This document shows, piece after piece, positions 28,333-38,497 of a stretch of 63,886 bases of DNA. Within the stretch, counting starts at the first letter, position 1, and each line of letters begins with the position of its first letter. The stretch is from an uncultured Colwellia sp. (GTDB taxonomy: Bacteria; Pseudomonadota; Gammaproteobacteria; Enterobacterales; Alteromonadaceae): the NCBI GenBank assembly GCA_913049915.1, contig CAJWZC010000011.1:1-63886 (forward strand). The letters run 5' to 3'. A program made the position numbers and the translations under genes. The notes under the pieces were generated by a model, which searched no databases, was not told the origin of the DNA, and saw only the letters and a list, made by a program, of their open reading frames with translations.

Positions 28333-29541
28333 ATGCGTGCAGCTTGGAGGTGGTTTGGTCCTAAAGATCCGGTGACAATTAAGGATATTAGACAAACCGG
28401 CGCTACAGATATTGTTAGCGCTTTACACACAGTACCTACGGGTGAAGTGTGGCCATTAGAACAAATTCGTGCCCATAAGCAGTTGATTGAGCAAAATAAT
28501 AAGTCAAACTCTGCTTTAGTGTGGTCGGTTGTTGAAAGTATCCCCGTTCATGAAGATATCAAGCTAGGACGTGCCAATCATCAGCACTATGTTGATAGCT
28601 GGATTACATCGATGGAAAATCTAGTAAAATGTGGTATTAAAACCATTTGTTATAACTTCATGCCGGTTATTGATTGGACGCGCACTGACTTAAAATTCCA
28701 ATTGCCAAATGGTGGTTATGCCCTTAGGTTTGATCAACAAAAGTTTGCCGCTTTCGATTTGTTTATCCTCAAGCGTGACGATGCTGAGTCTGATTATTCA
28801 GAGGAAGAAATAATACAAGCAAAAAGCATATACGATATAATGACTGGGGATGAAAAATCCTTGTTAACTCAGAATATTATTGCGGGTTTACCCGGGAAAA
28901 TGACCGATGCTTATACCATCGATGATTTCCGAGACATGTTGGTAAACTATAAATATATTACCAAAGCTGTATTAAGAAAAAATTTATTTTCTTTCTTATC
29001 ACAAGTATTACCAAAAGCTGAACAACTAGGGGTCAAGTTAGCTATTCACCCCGATGATCCACCAAGAGATATGCTCGGTTTACCACGCATTATTTGTACA
29101 GCTAAAGATTTAGATATCCTCTTTTCAGCGCTACCGAGTCCATCCAATGGTATTACTTTATGTGCTGGTACCTATGGTAGCCGACCTGATAATGATTTAC
29201 CTGCCATGGCTAAACAATATGGGTCACGAATTCATTTTGCCCATTTAAGGGGAGTGAGTAGAGATGAGAAGGAACAACGTTCATTTTATGAAGCTGAACA
29301 CTTAGAAAGTGACGTCGATATGATAGGGATAATATCTGCGCTAATAAATGAAGAAAAGTTGCGTGATAAAACTGAAAATAGTCGCGAGATATTTATTCGG
29401 CCAGACCACGGGCATCAATTATTAGATGACATCGATAAACAGGGTAATCCTGGCTATTCGTGTATCGGCCGTTTAAAAGGCTTGGCCGAAATTCGCGGTG
29501 TCATTAAAGCGCTCAATGCTAATTTATCATATGCATCATAA
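28333..29541 (+). CDS. uxuA: Mannonate dehydratase
   Basis: 402 aa, the usual UxuA length. It dehydrates D-mannonate to 2-keto-3-deoxygluconate using Fe or Mn. Conserved stretches are AWRWFGPKDPV at the N-terminus, YNFMPVIDWTRTDL (about 113-126), LAIHPDDPPRDMLGLPRI (about 236-253) and the C-terminal IRPDHGHQL. A GGAG site precedes the ATG. It shares the mannonate pool with the proposed LarA epimerase, so the two enzymes may form a branch point. Confidence 0.96.
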   Translation: MRAAWRWFGPKDPVTIKDIRQTGATDIVSALHTVPTGEVWPLEQIRAHKQLIEQNNKSNSALVWSVVESIPVHEDIKLGRANHQHYVDSWITSMENLVKCGIKTICYNFMPVIDWTRTDLKFQLPNGGYALRFDQQKFAAFDLFILKRDDAESDYSEEEIIQAKSIYDIMTGDEKSLLTQNIIAGLPGKMTDAYTIDDFRDMLVNYKYITKAVLRKNLFSFLSQVLPKAEQLGVKLAIHPDDPPRDMLGLPRIICTAKDLDILFSALPSPSNGITLCAGTYGSRPDNDLPAMAKQYGSRIHFAHLRGVSRDEKEQRSFYEAEHLESDVDMIGIISALINEEKLRDKTENSREIFIRPDHGHQLLDDIDKQGNPGYSCIGRLKGLAEIRGVIKALNANLSYAS

Positions 29542-29558
29542 TTTTTATTATAAATAAA

Positions 29559-29744
29559 GTGGGAAATAGAAAAATAATAGCGTTATGTACTGTAACAATG
29601 ATTACTGGCTGTTCGTCTGGTGAAACAACTGCTGCTGGCTGGTAAAGTTTATTTGACGGAAAAACCTTACATGGCTGGCAACAAATAAACGGTAGCGCTC
29701 CCTATATGTTTGAATATTGGACTATTGTTGGTACTGCTTTTTAA
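29559..29744 (+). pseudogene. Remnant of a DUF1080 (3-keto-disaccharide hydrolase-like) lipoprotein
   Basis: Reading from GTG 29559 gives a lipoprotein signal (MITGCSSGET, lipobox cysteine). Then a TAA at 29643 interrupts the DUF1080 opening GW[stop]SLFDGKTLHGWQQ, followed by a YWTIVGTAF-like segment and a second stop at 29742. Intact members are several times longer, so this is the 5' end of a truncated and mutated gene. It sits directly after uxuA, so the operon may once have included a secreted carbohydrate enzyme. Confidence 0.7.
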
Positions 29745-30149
29745 AATCAAAAAACAGTTTTTTAGCTATTTTATTATGGAATTAGGGACACCTACAATGT
29801 CGAAAGCAAAGCGAAAAACATCTAATGTTTAGGGGCAGTCTTCGTACAAAGTGAGTGCATGTCTACATATTATAGTGTTGACTAATATATAGACAATTTA
29901 AGTTATATCAAGGGATCTCTGCTTTGTTTGAACGTATACAAATCAACCTAATTCCGTATACTAGGCTTTATGTGTCTAACTCGCTCAGGGGGTGAATGTA
30001 TGGTCCGCCTCAATATTGCAAGTAATAATATCGATAACGTAGTTGGTTTGCGCTAATGTATTCGGAGTCTTTGTTGGTTACCTAATACATTAGGCCCAGC
30101 TCCACGATGAGATCCGCGCTAGATTGACCTCAAAAGCGAGTAAGCATAC
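29745..30149. other. Decayed intergenic region with a transposon-like scar
   Basis: About 400 bp without a convincing gene. At 29779-29795 it carries GAATTAGGGACACCTAC, also found inverted with one change at 53281-53297, followed by an ATG and a basic start (MSKAKRKTSNV then stop). This resembles the beginning of a lost REP-type Y1 transposase gene; that reading is tentative. Confidence 0.4.
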
Positions 30150-31540
30150 TTACTTATGTTGCTGTATCGCCCCATGTTCACTTTCATCTAGCATCGTTTT
30201 TACAAAATCTAAGTATTCTTCAGATGTTGAAAAGCTCTGATGGCTAAATAGTTTCAGTAAAATTGACTTTACACGCTGTTCAGATTCACCATTTGAAATC
30301 ATTGCCATCGCTAAATATGTACCAAAGGTGGCCCTAAGATTATGGTAGTCCCGTTCAATTACATATTTACCTTTATTTCTCTGTTCAAGTCGCATATAGC
30401 CAATAGTTGAAGATAGAGCTGTATCAGCTAACCTTTCACCTGAACTATTGATAAATAGTGGAAGTGGTGCGTTAGGATTATTTATGCCATATTTTGACTC
30501 AAATTTTAATCTACGTGTTGACCAAGATGGGTCTAATATATATTGGTAGAGCATGTTCATCAGGTTAGGGCTAATGAGTATATTCTCATTTTTAGCTTCC
30601 TTCCTTTTGGTGTATATATAATAGAACTTAGAGAAATTATCCTCTTTGGGATCATAAATAGCGGAATAATTAATTTTTATCACCCCTGCCGATCTAAAGC
30701 CGCCAAGATATGCACATTTCAAAAACAAACCATAGGTTCTATGCTTTGATACATCTGTTGTTAATATAAAGGCTAACTCTGAAGGTGAGTATGGCTGAAG
30801 CTGATTTGGAGTTGCATCGGGCTGAATACTTGCCTTAGGTATGCCAAGGTTGCTTACCCAGTTTTGAACTCCCTTGTGAATTATCGTAGCGGAATGAGGT
30901 AGTCAGAATAGACCATATTCGCCATTTTTTTTGGGCACCTTAATCGATTTATATACCATTGAAAATGGGAAAGAAGAAATAACACTTTTTTTATAACACC
31001 ATAGATAAAAGTGACGAACTGTTGACAACCTCCTATCCGCAACGTCATAACTTAAGCTATTGCTTTCAAACCTGTTATAGAGATAATTCAGGTATTGCCA
31101 GATAGGTAATGATTTTACTTCTTCTTTTACACTGTCACTCGGAAATGGGGCGGCAATAACTTCTTCATATGATTTCTTTTCTATTACTAACCATTTTAAA
31201 ATGCTTGTAAGTCTTTAGTAATAGGCTCAACAGATGTTGGATGTAAAGCTTTACCTGCTAAGCTTGCGAAAATGCTGGACTCTCATTATCTACTTTGGGG
31301 GTTTGGTTTTATAGCGTAGATTCCAAGACGTCTGTGGATAAGAAATAAGTTCATTTCTAAACATTCTCTTATTCTTGTTTTACAAACTAGAAATAGAAAA
31401 TTAGGATATACAGTGTAATATTGGTAGAAATAACTTCTTACTTTATTATCTTTTTCATCACAGTCATTATCTTGATTAAGCTATGGTTGAGAACCAAGAT
31501 TGAATGGAATGTAAGTAAGCTTAACATTATCAGGAGTCAT
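30150..31540 (-). pseudogene. Broken tyrosine recombinase (integrase)
   Basis: A nearly full-length integrase-like gene can be traced on the minus strand from ATG 31540 to 30150. Codon 20 is TAG (31481-31483), frame changes occur at about 31250-31290 and 31205, and an in-frame TGA lies at 30903-30905. The C-terminal 190 or so residues are intact and carry the catalytic pattern HNLRATFGTYLA (His-x-x-Arg), then LFSHQSFSTSEEYLDF with His and the Tyr nucleophile. The upstream parts read as continuous protein (for example YKSIKVPKKNGEYGLF, then LPHSATIIHKGVQNW). A solo C-terminal protein from the 30150 end is unlikely to be functional. Confidence 0.8.
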
Positions 31541-31592
31541 TATATTATTCTCTTATTTGAATAAATGGTGACATCTTTTTTGTGTGCTCTAA

Positions 31593-31790
31593 ATAATAGG
31601 GTGTTGGTTACATTTTTATAATGGGGTTTCGGGCAATTTGGCACAAATTGACAGTAACTATTTAACGGCCGTAACCTCAGGTCTGACTTATATTGTTGAG
31701 CGTTTTAAAGACTTTCCTGGCTCAGCTACGATTAATTTAAACGGTGTGGTACGTAGTCGACTCGCTGCTTTTGCGGAGGAAAATTTATAG
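31593..31790 (+). pseudogene. 3' fragment of an unidentified gene
   Basis: An open frame without an obvious start ends at TAG 31788. Its last 50 or so residues look coding (QIDSNYLTAVTSGLTYIVERF, then GSATINLNGVVRSRL) and are less AT-rich than the flanks. I do not recognise the family. It is probably the tail of a gene cut by insertion or deletion next to the broken integrase. Confidence 0.45.
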
Positions 31791-31932
31791 CTTTTAGTTC
31801 TTTTAAAAAAATAACTTACTTAAATAAGTTATTTTTCCTTGTTTAACTCTTGTTTAGTTCTTGTTTAAATGAGGTGACTGCTTTAACTTAGCCAGTTATC
31901 TGATTATGTAAATAAAAAGTTAAGGCGTTTTA

Positions 31933-34900
31933 GTGTATTACCAAACGGGCATAAATACAGTCTTTAGACGCTATAATATTACTGTCGTAGTTGCCTTTAT
32001 TGTCATTATTCTTATTGCCTTTTCTGCTGCCTCATTTCGTTATTTTAATCAAATTTCCCAGCATAAACAGCAAAGTTTAGCCAAGCTTAAACAAGAGACT
32101 CAGCAACTAAATATTATGCTAGAGCAAAGTATGAAAGCGGTAGTTGGCATAAAAGAATTTGCTGAGTATATTCTAAAACACCCCAATGAAATAAATATTC
32201 CGATGCCTTCCTTGTCACAACAAGGCGATTTTTTTTATTTAAATAAACCTGTGCATGATGTTATTAAGCAAGGTAAACGCTTAAGCAGTAATATTACCGG
32301 TGTAGGCCAAGTGAGCCAGTTTAATTTTCTCAAGCAACAAGAAATCGCTATGGCCAATGCGTTGACTCCTGCATTTATTACTGCGCAAAATATCCTCAAA
32401 GAAGCAACATGGTTTTATTACATTTCCTTTGATGATTTTGTGAATATCTACCCATGGGTAGATCGCGAAATATGGCAGTTTAGTAAAAAGACTTTAAATA
32501 GCCCACATAACCAAACCATGCGAACATTAACATCAAATTCTAATCGTGTTCTTTGGTCTGCTCCCTATCTTGATGCAGCAGGCGGAGGCATGAATGCTTC
32601 ATTAGGTACTGGTGTTTTTCTTCAAGACAAGTTGTTAGGCTCAGTCGTTATTGATATTAATTTATCGCGTTTGCATGCCAGTTTGTCTGAGTTGGAATCC
32701 AGTGATCAAGGGCTTATTTTATATAATGAAAATAATGACATTCTCCTTTCAAAACGTTCAGGGAAAGAGCCGTTAACTTACCGTGCTTCTTGGCAAGACC
32801 TATTACCTAAGTCACTCCAAGGTCTGAGTGCTAAGCATTTAACTAATATAGGAGATACCGAACGTTTAGGTGATTGGTTTATTGAAAAACAAGTGCTCAA
32901 GACTAATGGTTGGACCTTACTTAAATATCAACAGTATGAAAACTTTACATCACCACAATATAGTGATTTTATTTTTGTTTTTTCTACGCTATTCATAGGC
33001 TTGTTGGTATTTCTTATGTTAGTTAATACGATGACAAAGCGTACTTTTATTAAGCCAACAACTGAATTTATTAGTCATATTCAATATTGTGCTGAAGGAG
33101 AACCAGGCAAGATCACTCCAACAGTAGATTGGTTACATTGGTTTCAGGTGGTTGAAGATATTTTTGCGCAAAATCGTAGTTTATTATTACAATTAACAGA
33201 GCAAAATGATGTATTAGATAGTCGTGTAATAGAAAAAACGAAAGCGTTACAAGAGACGAGTGCTAAGCATCAACGTGATTATGCATTATTACGTTCAGTG
33301 ATGAATGCTATACCTGAATTGATCGTCTTTAATGATCCTAATGGCTTATTGATTGGGTGTAATCAGGCTTTTGAACGTTTAGCTAATCATTCTGTTGAGC
33401 AAATGTTAGGCGTTAAATCAGCTACTTTTATGCCTACTCCTTTGGCAAAAGAAATTAATAACTTAAATGCTAATAATAATAACATTTATCCTCAACAAGC
33501 ACTTATTAATGCAGGAGATTATATTTACCAAGGGTTTTGTAATCAATTTACCGATGAAGAAGGTAATATTCTTGGATCTATTAGTATTTTTCATGATGTT
33601 ACTTTACAACAAACAACGCAGTCAGCACTAGAAAAAGCAAAAGACCAAGCAGAGTATGCCAACAGAGTGAAAATTCAATTTCTTGCAAATATGAGTCATG
33701 AAGTCAGAACACCAATCAATGCTATGCAAGGTATGATGGACTTATTAGCAAATACTACACTAGATACCGGCCAGCAGCATTATTTAGTTAGTGCACAAAG
33801 TGCTTCATCGACCTTACTCCACCTTGTTGATGAATTGTTAGATCTAGCTAAGATTGAAGCGGGAAAAATGATTGTCAGCCAAAACGCTGTTAATTTACCA
33901 ATAATTATAGATAAAGCATTAAAGCTCAACATTACTAATGTTGACCATCAACGCGTTGAAATACTGGTTGATATGAGTGCAGATGTACCTAGTAATATTA
34001 TTTGTGATGAAATGCGTTTAGTACAAGTGTTAGCTAACTTATTTAACAATGCCATCAAGTTTACAGAGCAAGGTGAAATTAAGTTAATCGTAGATGTGCT
34101 TTTATTAAAAGATACTGTTGCTAAAGTTCGCTTTCGAGTGAGAGATACTGGTATCGGTATTGCTAGTGCTAATCAGATTCATTTATTTAACGCCTTTAGT
34201 CAAGCTGATGAATCAATGACACGTAAATATGGGGGGTCTGGTTTAGGTTTATCTATTTGTCAGCAAATTATAAAACTGCTTGGTGGGGAGATCAGTCTTA
34301 CAAGTGAATTAGGGCAGGGTAGTGAGTTGAGCTTTGTTTTGCCATTACAAATAGTTCAGCTAGATACAATAGAAGAAAATAACTTAACGATAATCGATAC
34401 TTCAGTTCAACAAGTAACTGAAGAGTTATTAATAAACTTACCTGCAGAATTGAAACATCCCCTAGTCGCTAATATGACTATGTATTCGATAAATATGAAA
34501 TTATCAGCGAGTTTCATTAAAAGTATTATTCAAATGAACTGGGTCTTGCATGAAGTTAGTAGCGTCGATGAGTTGCAACATATAGATATAGTATCTGATA
34601 GTATATTACTTATCGACGAAAGCGATTTTGTTCAGCGACACAGTCATCAAGCCTTCATCGCACCTTTAGCAGAGTTTCGCTTGCTGTGTTTGTGTCAGCC
34701 AGCATTAACACAATTGAGTAATGAAACCCGTGTTTACTTAGATAAACTAACCACACCATACTTATTGGTAGATATGCCTTTGTTTCGTTATTCCCTTGAT
34801 CAAATATCACAAGCTTTGCTCAATCAAAAATTAGGTAATAAAGCAGAGCATTCAACCCCAAAGTCTAACAATGCAAATGTCCTCTCTGAAAATCACTCTA

Positions 34901-35358
34901 TTTATCAACAATGGTTAACTAATAAAACACGCTTAATTAATAATAAAAAACTATCAATTACTCGTAATGAAAGTAATTTACAAGGTGTATCAGTTTTATT
35001 GGTGGAAGATAATTTAGTTAACCAGTTAGTAGCTAAAGAGTTGTTATTGAGCATGCATGCTCAAGTAACTATTGCTGATAACGGTCAAGATGCCTTAGAT
35101 ATATTAAAGAAACAAAACTTTGACGTAGTATTAATGGATATTCAAATGCCCATTATGGATGGACTCACCGCAGTTAAGCATATTAGAGCGCAAAATAACT
35201 ATCAATACTTACCTATTATTGCAATGACTGCTCACGCTAGAGACGAAGATAAACAGCAGAGCCTAGCAGCTGGAATGAACTTACATATGCCTAAACCGGT
35301 TACCGGAAAAACTTTGTTTAACAGCATAAAAAAAGTACTAAATTCAATAAAAGCTTAG
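31933..35358 (+). CDS. Hybrid sensor histidine kinase, ArcS-like layout
   Basis: 1141 aa from a GTG start with AAGG upstream. The order is: membrane helix (about 14-36), a long periplasmic sensor of about 310 residues resembling a Cache fold, a second helix (about 347-366), a linker, a PAS domain (about 450-560), HisKA with the phosphoacceptor His589 (NMSHEVRTP), an ATPase domain (to about 812), a degenerate receiver-like region (about 820-960) and a C-terminal receiver with Asp1069 (VLMDIQMP). The layout matches ArcS of Shewanella, the sensor that feeds ArcA through a separate Hpt protein. The identity is inferred; both partners are encoded 14-18 kb away. Confidence 0.85.
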   Translation: MYYQTGINTVFRRYNITVVVAFIVIILIAFSAASFRYFNQISQHKQQSLAKLKQETQQLNIMLEQSMKAVVGIKEFAEYILKHPNEINIPMPSLSQQGDFFYLNKPVHDVIKQGKRLSSNITGVGQVSQFNFLKQQEIAMANALTPAFITAQNILKEATWFYYISFDDFVNIYPWVDREIWQFSKKTLNSPHNQTMRTLTSNSNRVLWSAPYLDAAGGGMNASLGTGVFLQDKLLGSVVIDINLSRLHASLSELESSDQGLILYNENNDILLSKRSGKEPLTYRASWQDLLPKSLQGLSAKHLTNIGDTERLGDWFIEKQVLKTNGWTLLKYQQYENFTSPQYSDFIFVFSTLFIGLLVFLMLVNTMTKRTFIKPTTEFISHIQYCAEGEPGKITPTVDWLHWFQVVEDIFAQNRSLLLQLTEQNDVLDSRVIEKTKALQETSAKHQRDYALLRSVMNAIPELIVFNDPNGLLIGCNQAFERLANHSVEQMLGVKSATFMPTPLAKEINNLNANNNNIYPQQALINAGDYIYQGFCNQFTDEEGNILGSISIFHDVTLQQTTQSALEKAKDQAEYANRVKIQFLANMSHEVRTPINAMQGMMDLLANTTLDTGQQHYLVSAQSASSTLLHLVDELLDLAKIEAGKMIVSQNAVNLPIIIDKALKLNITNVDHQRVEILVDMSADVPSNIICDEMRLVQVLANLFNNAIKFTEQGEIKLIVDVLLLKDTVAKVRFRVRDTGIGIASANQIHLFNAFSQADESMTRKYGGSGLGLSICQQIIKLLGGEISLTSELGQGSELSFVLPLQIVQLDTIEENNLTIIDTSVQQVTEELLINLPAELKHPLVANMTMYSINMKLSASFIKSIIQMNWVLHEVSSVDELQHIDIVSDSILLIDESDFVQRHSHQAFIAPLAEFRLLCLCQPALTQLSNETRVYLDKLTTPYLLVDMPLFRYSLDQISQALLNQKLGNKAEHSTPKSNNANVLSENHSIYQQWLTNKTRLINNKKLSITRNESNLQGVSVLLVEDNLVNQLVAKELLLSMHAQVTIADNGQDALDILKKQNFDVVLMDIQMPIMDGLTAVKHIRAQNNYQYLPIIAMTAHARDEDKQQSLAAGMNLHMPKPVTGKTLFNSIKKVLNSIKA

Positions 35359-35396
35359 AGATTATCTAAACTTTTATTTTGACTTGTTATCTTAAA

Positions 35397-35873
35397 TTAC
35401 GAGCTTAAATTCTTCGAGAAAAGTTGTTCTAATTTTTTGATGGTTTCATTGATTTTACTCACATCGGTAGGAGCAATAAAAATAGTATCGTCACCAGCAA
35501 TAGTGCCAAGTACGCCATCACTTTTACTTAAACTATCAAGTAGTCGGGCAATTAATTGGGCTGCACCAGGGCTAGTTTGAAGAATTATCATTACCTCATT
35601 GTGCTCTATTTCTAATACTAATTGCCTGAGCGGGCTTTGTGCTGTCGGAACACCTAATTCAGCAGGTAAACAATAGACCATCTCTTGGCGAGCATTTCTA
35701 GTTCTTACCGCACCAAATTTACTGAGCATACGAGATATTTTAGATTGACTAATATTATCAAAGCCATTGGCTTTCAATGATTCAACAATTTCACCTTGAG
35801 AGCCAAACTGTTCTTGTTTTAATAAATCTTTAAATGCTTGTACTAATGCTTCTTGTTTTTGTAAACCGCTCAT
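35397..35873 (-). CDS. argR: Arginine repressor
   Basis: A 158-aa ArgR. The N-terminal winged helix (about 1-70) includes [19 protein letters not shown], and the C-terminal arginine-binding hexamerisation domain includes [14 protein letters not shown] (about 100-113) and [13 protein letters not shown] (about 123-135). It represses arginine biosynthesis when arginine is abundant. It is divergent from mdh, the same arrangement as in many gammaproteobacteria, with a short inverted-repeat insertion in the shared upstream gap. Confidence 0.96.
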   Translation of the reverse strand: MSGLQKQEALVQAFKDLLKQEQFGSQGEIVESLKANGFDNISQSKISRMLSKFGAVRTRNARQEMVYCLPAELGVPTAQSPLRQLVLEIEHNEVMIILQTSPGAAQLIARLLDSLSKSDGVLGTIAGDDTIFIAPTDVSKINETIKKLEQLFSKNLSS

Positions 35874-35935
35874 AATGCAAAATCAACCCTGTAGTAGACT
35901 AAAGTGGCGTTTGTAATCACTAAAAATAACGCTAG

Positions 35936-35985
35936 TATATACCCAAATCACATGAAATACCCCTCTTCAAGTGGCTTGGGTATAT
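35936..35985. mobile_element. Solo terminal-repeat pair of family B between argR and mdh
   Basis: The left arm TATATACCCAAATCACATGA and the complement of the right arm ATATACCCAAGCCACTTGA form an imperfect 20-bp inverted repeat with almost nothing between. They match the family B ends, so this looks like an element that lost its interior. Confidence 0.6.
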
Positions 35986-36156
35986 GTTATCGTATCATCA
36001 TATTGAAAGTTAATATCTGAGTAAAAGAGTATAATAATTGTTTTTTACTGACTTATACTATATCTTTTGGGCAGAAAAAATTAACGTATTTACTCGAATA
36101 ATATTTCAAACACTAATTTTACATAAAATAACCCCACTTAGTTTCGGAGAAGTCAC

Positions 36157-37092
36157 ATGAAAGTAGCTGTTTTAGGCGCCGCAGGCGGTATTGGTCAAGC
36201 ATTATCATTATTATTAAAAACTCAATTGCCAGCAGGTTCTGAGTTATCTTTATATGATGTTGCACCCGTTGTTCCAGGTGTTGCCGTAGATTTATCACAT
36301 ATCCCAACTGACGTTAAAGTTGCAGGTTTTGGTCGTGACGATCTTAGCGGCGCATTAACAGGTGCTGATATTGTTTTGATTCCAGCGGGTATGCCTCGTA
36401 AGCCAGGTATGGACCGTGCAGACTTATTCAATGTAAATGCTGGTATTATTAAAGTATTGGCTGAAGGTATTGTTGCAAGCTGTCCTAAAGCGTTAGTAGG
36501 TGTAATTACTAACCCAGTTAACGGTACTGTACCAATTGTTGCAGAAGTATTTAAAAAAGCGGGTACTTATGATGCAGCTCGTCTTTTTGGTGTTACTACC
36601 TTAGATGTTATTCGCTCTGAAGCTTTTGTTGCTGAGTTGAAAGGCTTGGATGTTGCTACCGTTAAAGTACCAGTAATCGGTGGTCACTCAGGCACAACTA
36701 TTTTACCATTATTATCTCAAGTTGAAGGTACTACTTTCTCAGATGAAGAGATTGCTACCCTCACTCCTCGTATCCAGAATGCTGGTACTGAAGTCGTTGA
36801 AGCAAAAGCTGGTGGCGGCTCTGCGACACTTTCTATGGGTGCTGCAGCAGCACGCTTTTGTATGTCTTTAGTTAAAGGCCTACAAGGTGAAGATGTTGTT
36901 GATTACGCATACGTTGAAGGTAATGGTGAAGATGCACTGTTTTTCGCACAACCTGTACGTCTTGGTGTAAATGGTGTTAGCGAAATTTTACCTTACGGTA
37001 AGTTAAGTGCTTTTGAGCAACAAGCAAAAGAAGATATGCTTGCTACGTTGAAAAAAGATATCCAAGAAGGTGTTGATTTTATGGCTAGCTAA
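36157..37092 (+). CDS. mdh: Malate dehydrogenase
   Basis: A 311-aa NAD-dependent malate dehydrogenase of the TCA cycle. The N-terminal Rossmann loop is [16 protein letters not shown] (about 4-19), the substrate-binding arginines are in [15 protein letters not shown] (about 77-91), and the catalytic His in [15 protein letters not shown] (about 173-187). It has a GGAG ribosome-binding site and a strong bidirectional terminator downstream shared with ispB. Confidence 0.97.
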   Translation: MKVAVLGAAGGIGQALSLLLKTQLPAGSELSLYDVAPVVPGVAVDLSHIPTDVKVAGFGRDDLSGALTGADIVLIPAGMPRKPGMDRADLFNVNAGIIKVLAEGIVASCPKALVGVITNPVNGTVPIVAEVFKKAGTYDAARLFGVTTLDVIRSEAFVAELKGLDVATVKVPVIGGHSGTTILPLLSQVEGTTFSDEEIATLTPRIQNAGTEVVEAKAGGGSATLSMGAAAARFCMSLVKGLQGEDVVDYAYVEGNGEDALFFAQPVRLGVNGVSEILPYGKLSAFEQQAKEDMLATLKKDIQEGVDFMAS

Positions 37093-37110
37093 TCAGCCAT
37101 AAATATTATC

Positions 37111-37146
37111 AAAAAAACGCTGTTATCAAAAATAACAGCGTTTTTT
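37111..37146. terminator. Bidirectional terminator between mdh and ispB
   Basis: AAAAACGCTGTTAT and ATAACAGCGTTTTT form a perfect stem with a 5-bp loop and A/T runs on both sides, placed between convergent genes. Confidence 0.92.
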
Positions 37147-37223
37147 ATTTATGCACTTTGATACTGCAATAAGTACATTGGTCTATAGTATTAATACACT
37201 TGCCAGTATCTTAATACATTTAC

Positions 37224-38207
37224 TTAATGGTTACGATTAGCTGCTATATGAGCCAAAGAAATCAGTGCTTGTTTGTGTTCACTGTCTGGAATGACGTTTA
37301 GTGCATTTATCGCTTTATCGGCTTCAATTTCAGCTTGACGCTGGGTATAACGCAAAGAACCTGTTTCTTCCATTGCTTGAAGTATTAACTCAAGATTATC
37401 CATACCATTACCAAGTTCTATAGCTTCTTTAATCAATTTTTTTTGAACACTATTTCCGTGCTTGAGAGCATATAATAACGGTAGGGTTGGTTTACCTTCT
37501 GCAAGATCATCACCGATATTTTTACCCATTTTTTTAGCATCAGCGGTATAATCCATAATGTCATCAACCAGCTGAAATGCGGTACCTAAAAACTTGCCGT
37601 AATCAGCCATTGCTTGTTCTATTTTATCATCTTGCTCAGCTATTACAGCAGCAAGACGTGTTGCTGCCTCAAACAATTTGGCCGTTTTACAATAAATGAC
37701 CTGCATGTAGCTTTCTTCCGTGGTGCTTGCATCATTACAGTTCATTAACTGCAATACTTCACCTTCAGCGACTATATTAGTGGCCTCAGATAAAATATCC
37801 ATAATGCGCATATCACCTAATTTAGTCATCATTTGGAAAGAGCGTGTATAAAGAAAATCACCAACCAATACACTAGCACTATTACCAAATAGCGCGTTGG
37901 CAGTCTCTCTACCGCGGCGCATGTTTGACTCATCGACGACATCATCATGTAATAATGTCGCCGTATGAATAAATTCAATAATTGCTGCGATTTCCCAATG
38001 CTTTTCACCTTGGTAGCTAAATGCTCTAGCTGCAAGAACCGTTAACATAGGGCGCATACGCTTACCACCACCGTTAACAATGTAGATACCAAGTTGGTTA
38101 ATTAAGGCGACATCGGATTGCAATTGCTGATAAATAAGATCATTTACTGCTTTCATATCGCTTTGCGCTAGTGCCTGTATTGCTTTAATATTTACTTTAT
38201 TTCCCAT
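37224..38207 (-). CDS. ispB: Octaprenyl diphosphate synthase
   Basis: A 327-aa trans-polyprenyl synthase that makes the side chain of ubiquinone and menaquinone. The first aspartate-rich motif DDVVD lies at residues 88-92 and the second, DDIMD, at about 214-218. GGGKRMRP at about 46-53 binds the allylic or homoallylic diphosphate. Sequence agrees closely with Escherichia coli IspB through to the C-terminal SLAHIAANR. It is divergent from rplU, the usual order in gammaproteobacteria. Confidence 0.97.
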   Translation of the reverse strand: MGNKVNIKAIQALAQSDMKAVNDLIYQQLQSDVALINQLGIYIVNGGGKRMRPMLTVLAARAFSYQGEKHWEIAAIIEFIHTATLLHDDVVDESNMRRGRETANALFGNSASVLVGDFLYTRSFQMMTKLGDMRIMDILSEATNIVAEGEVLQLMNCNDASTTEESYMQVIYCKTAKLFEAATRLAAVIAEQDDKIEQAMADYGKFLGTAFQLVDDIMDYTADAKKMGKNIGDDLAEGKPTLPLLYALKHGNSVQKKLIKEAIELGNGMDNLELILQAMEETGSLRYTQRQAEIEADKAINALNVIPDSEHKQALISLAHIAANRNH

Positions 38208-38390
38208 GCCACATTTCTTTAGCTATTTTGATTAGTTATTAATCAAAAGTATTCAATTAGTTATGTAGCTAAAGTTTACACTAAATTTTATGCAAAAGTA
38301 GTTTTCTAGTCGCTTTGTTATAATTCTTAGGTGAAAAGTAATTAAAAAGTATAAAAGACCAATAAAGTTAATAAATGATCGTATTTAGAC

Positions 38391-38419
38391 TTGCCCTTAA
38401 TGTATTCTTCGCGTAGAAT
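38391..38419 (+). promoter_or_regulatory. Sigma-70 promoter of rplU-rpmA
   Basis: A TTGCCC -35 box at 38391 and a TAGAAT -10 box at 38414 are separated by exactly 17 bp, about 80 bp before the rplU start codon. Confidence 0.7.
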
Positions 38420-38497
38420 TCGCGCCCTATATTTTTAAACTTTAGCGTCATATAACTTTACTTTATTAAGTAAAAAATGACGCAGTACGGAGTAGCT

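Noticed and set aside
30903-30905. Selenocysteine at the TGA in the integrase
   Set aside because: The gene also carries a TAG and two frameshifts, and recombinases are not selenoproteins.
9354-31540. Stop-codon recoding as the reason for in-frame stops in three loci
   Set aside because: Several different stop codons (TAG, TAA, TGA) are involved, frameshifts and truncations accompany them, and neighbouring intact genes use all stops normally. Ordinary gene decay is simpler.
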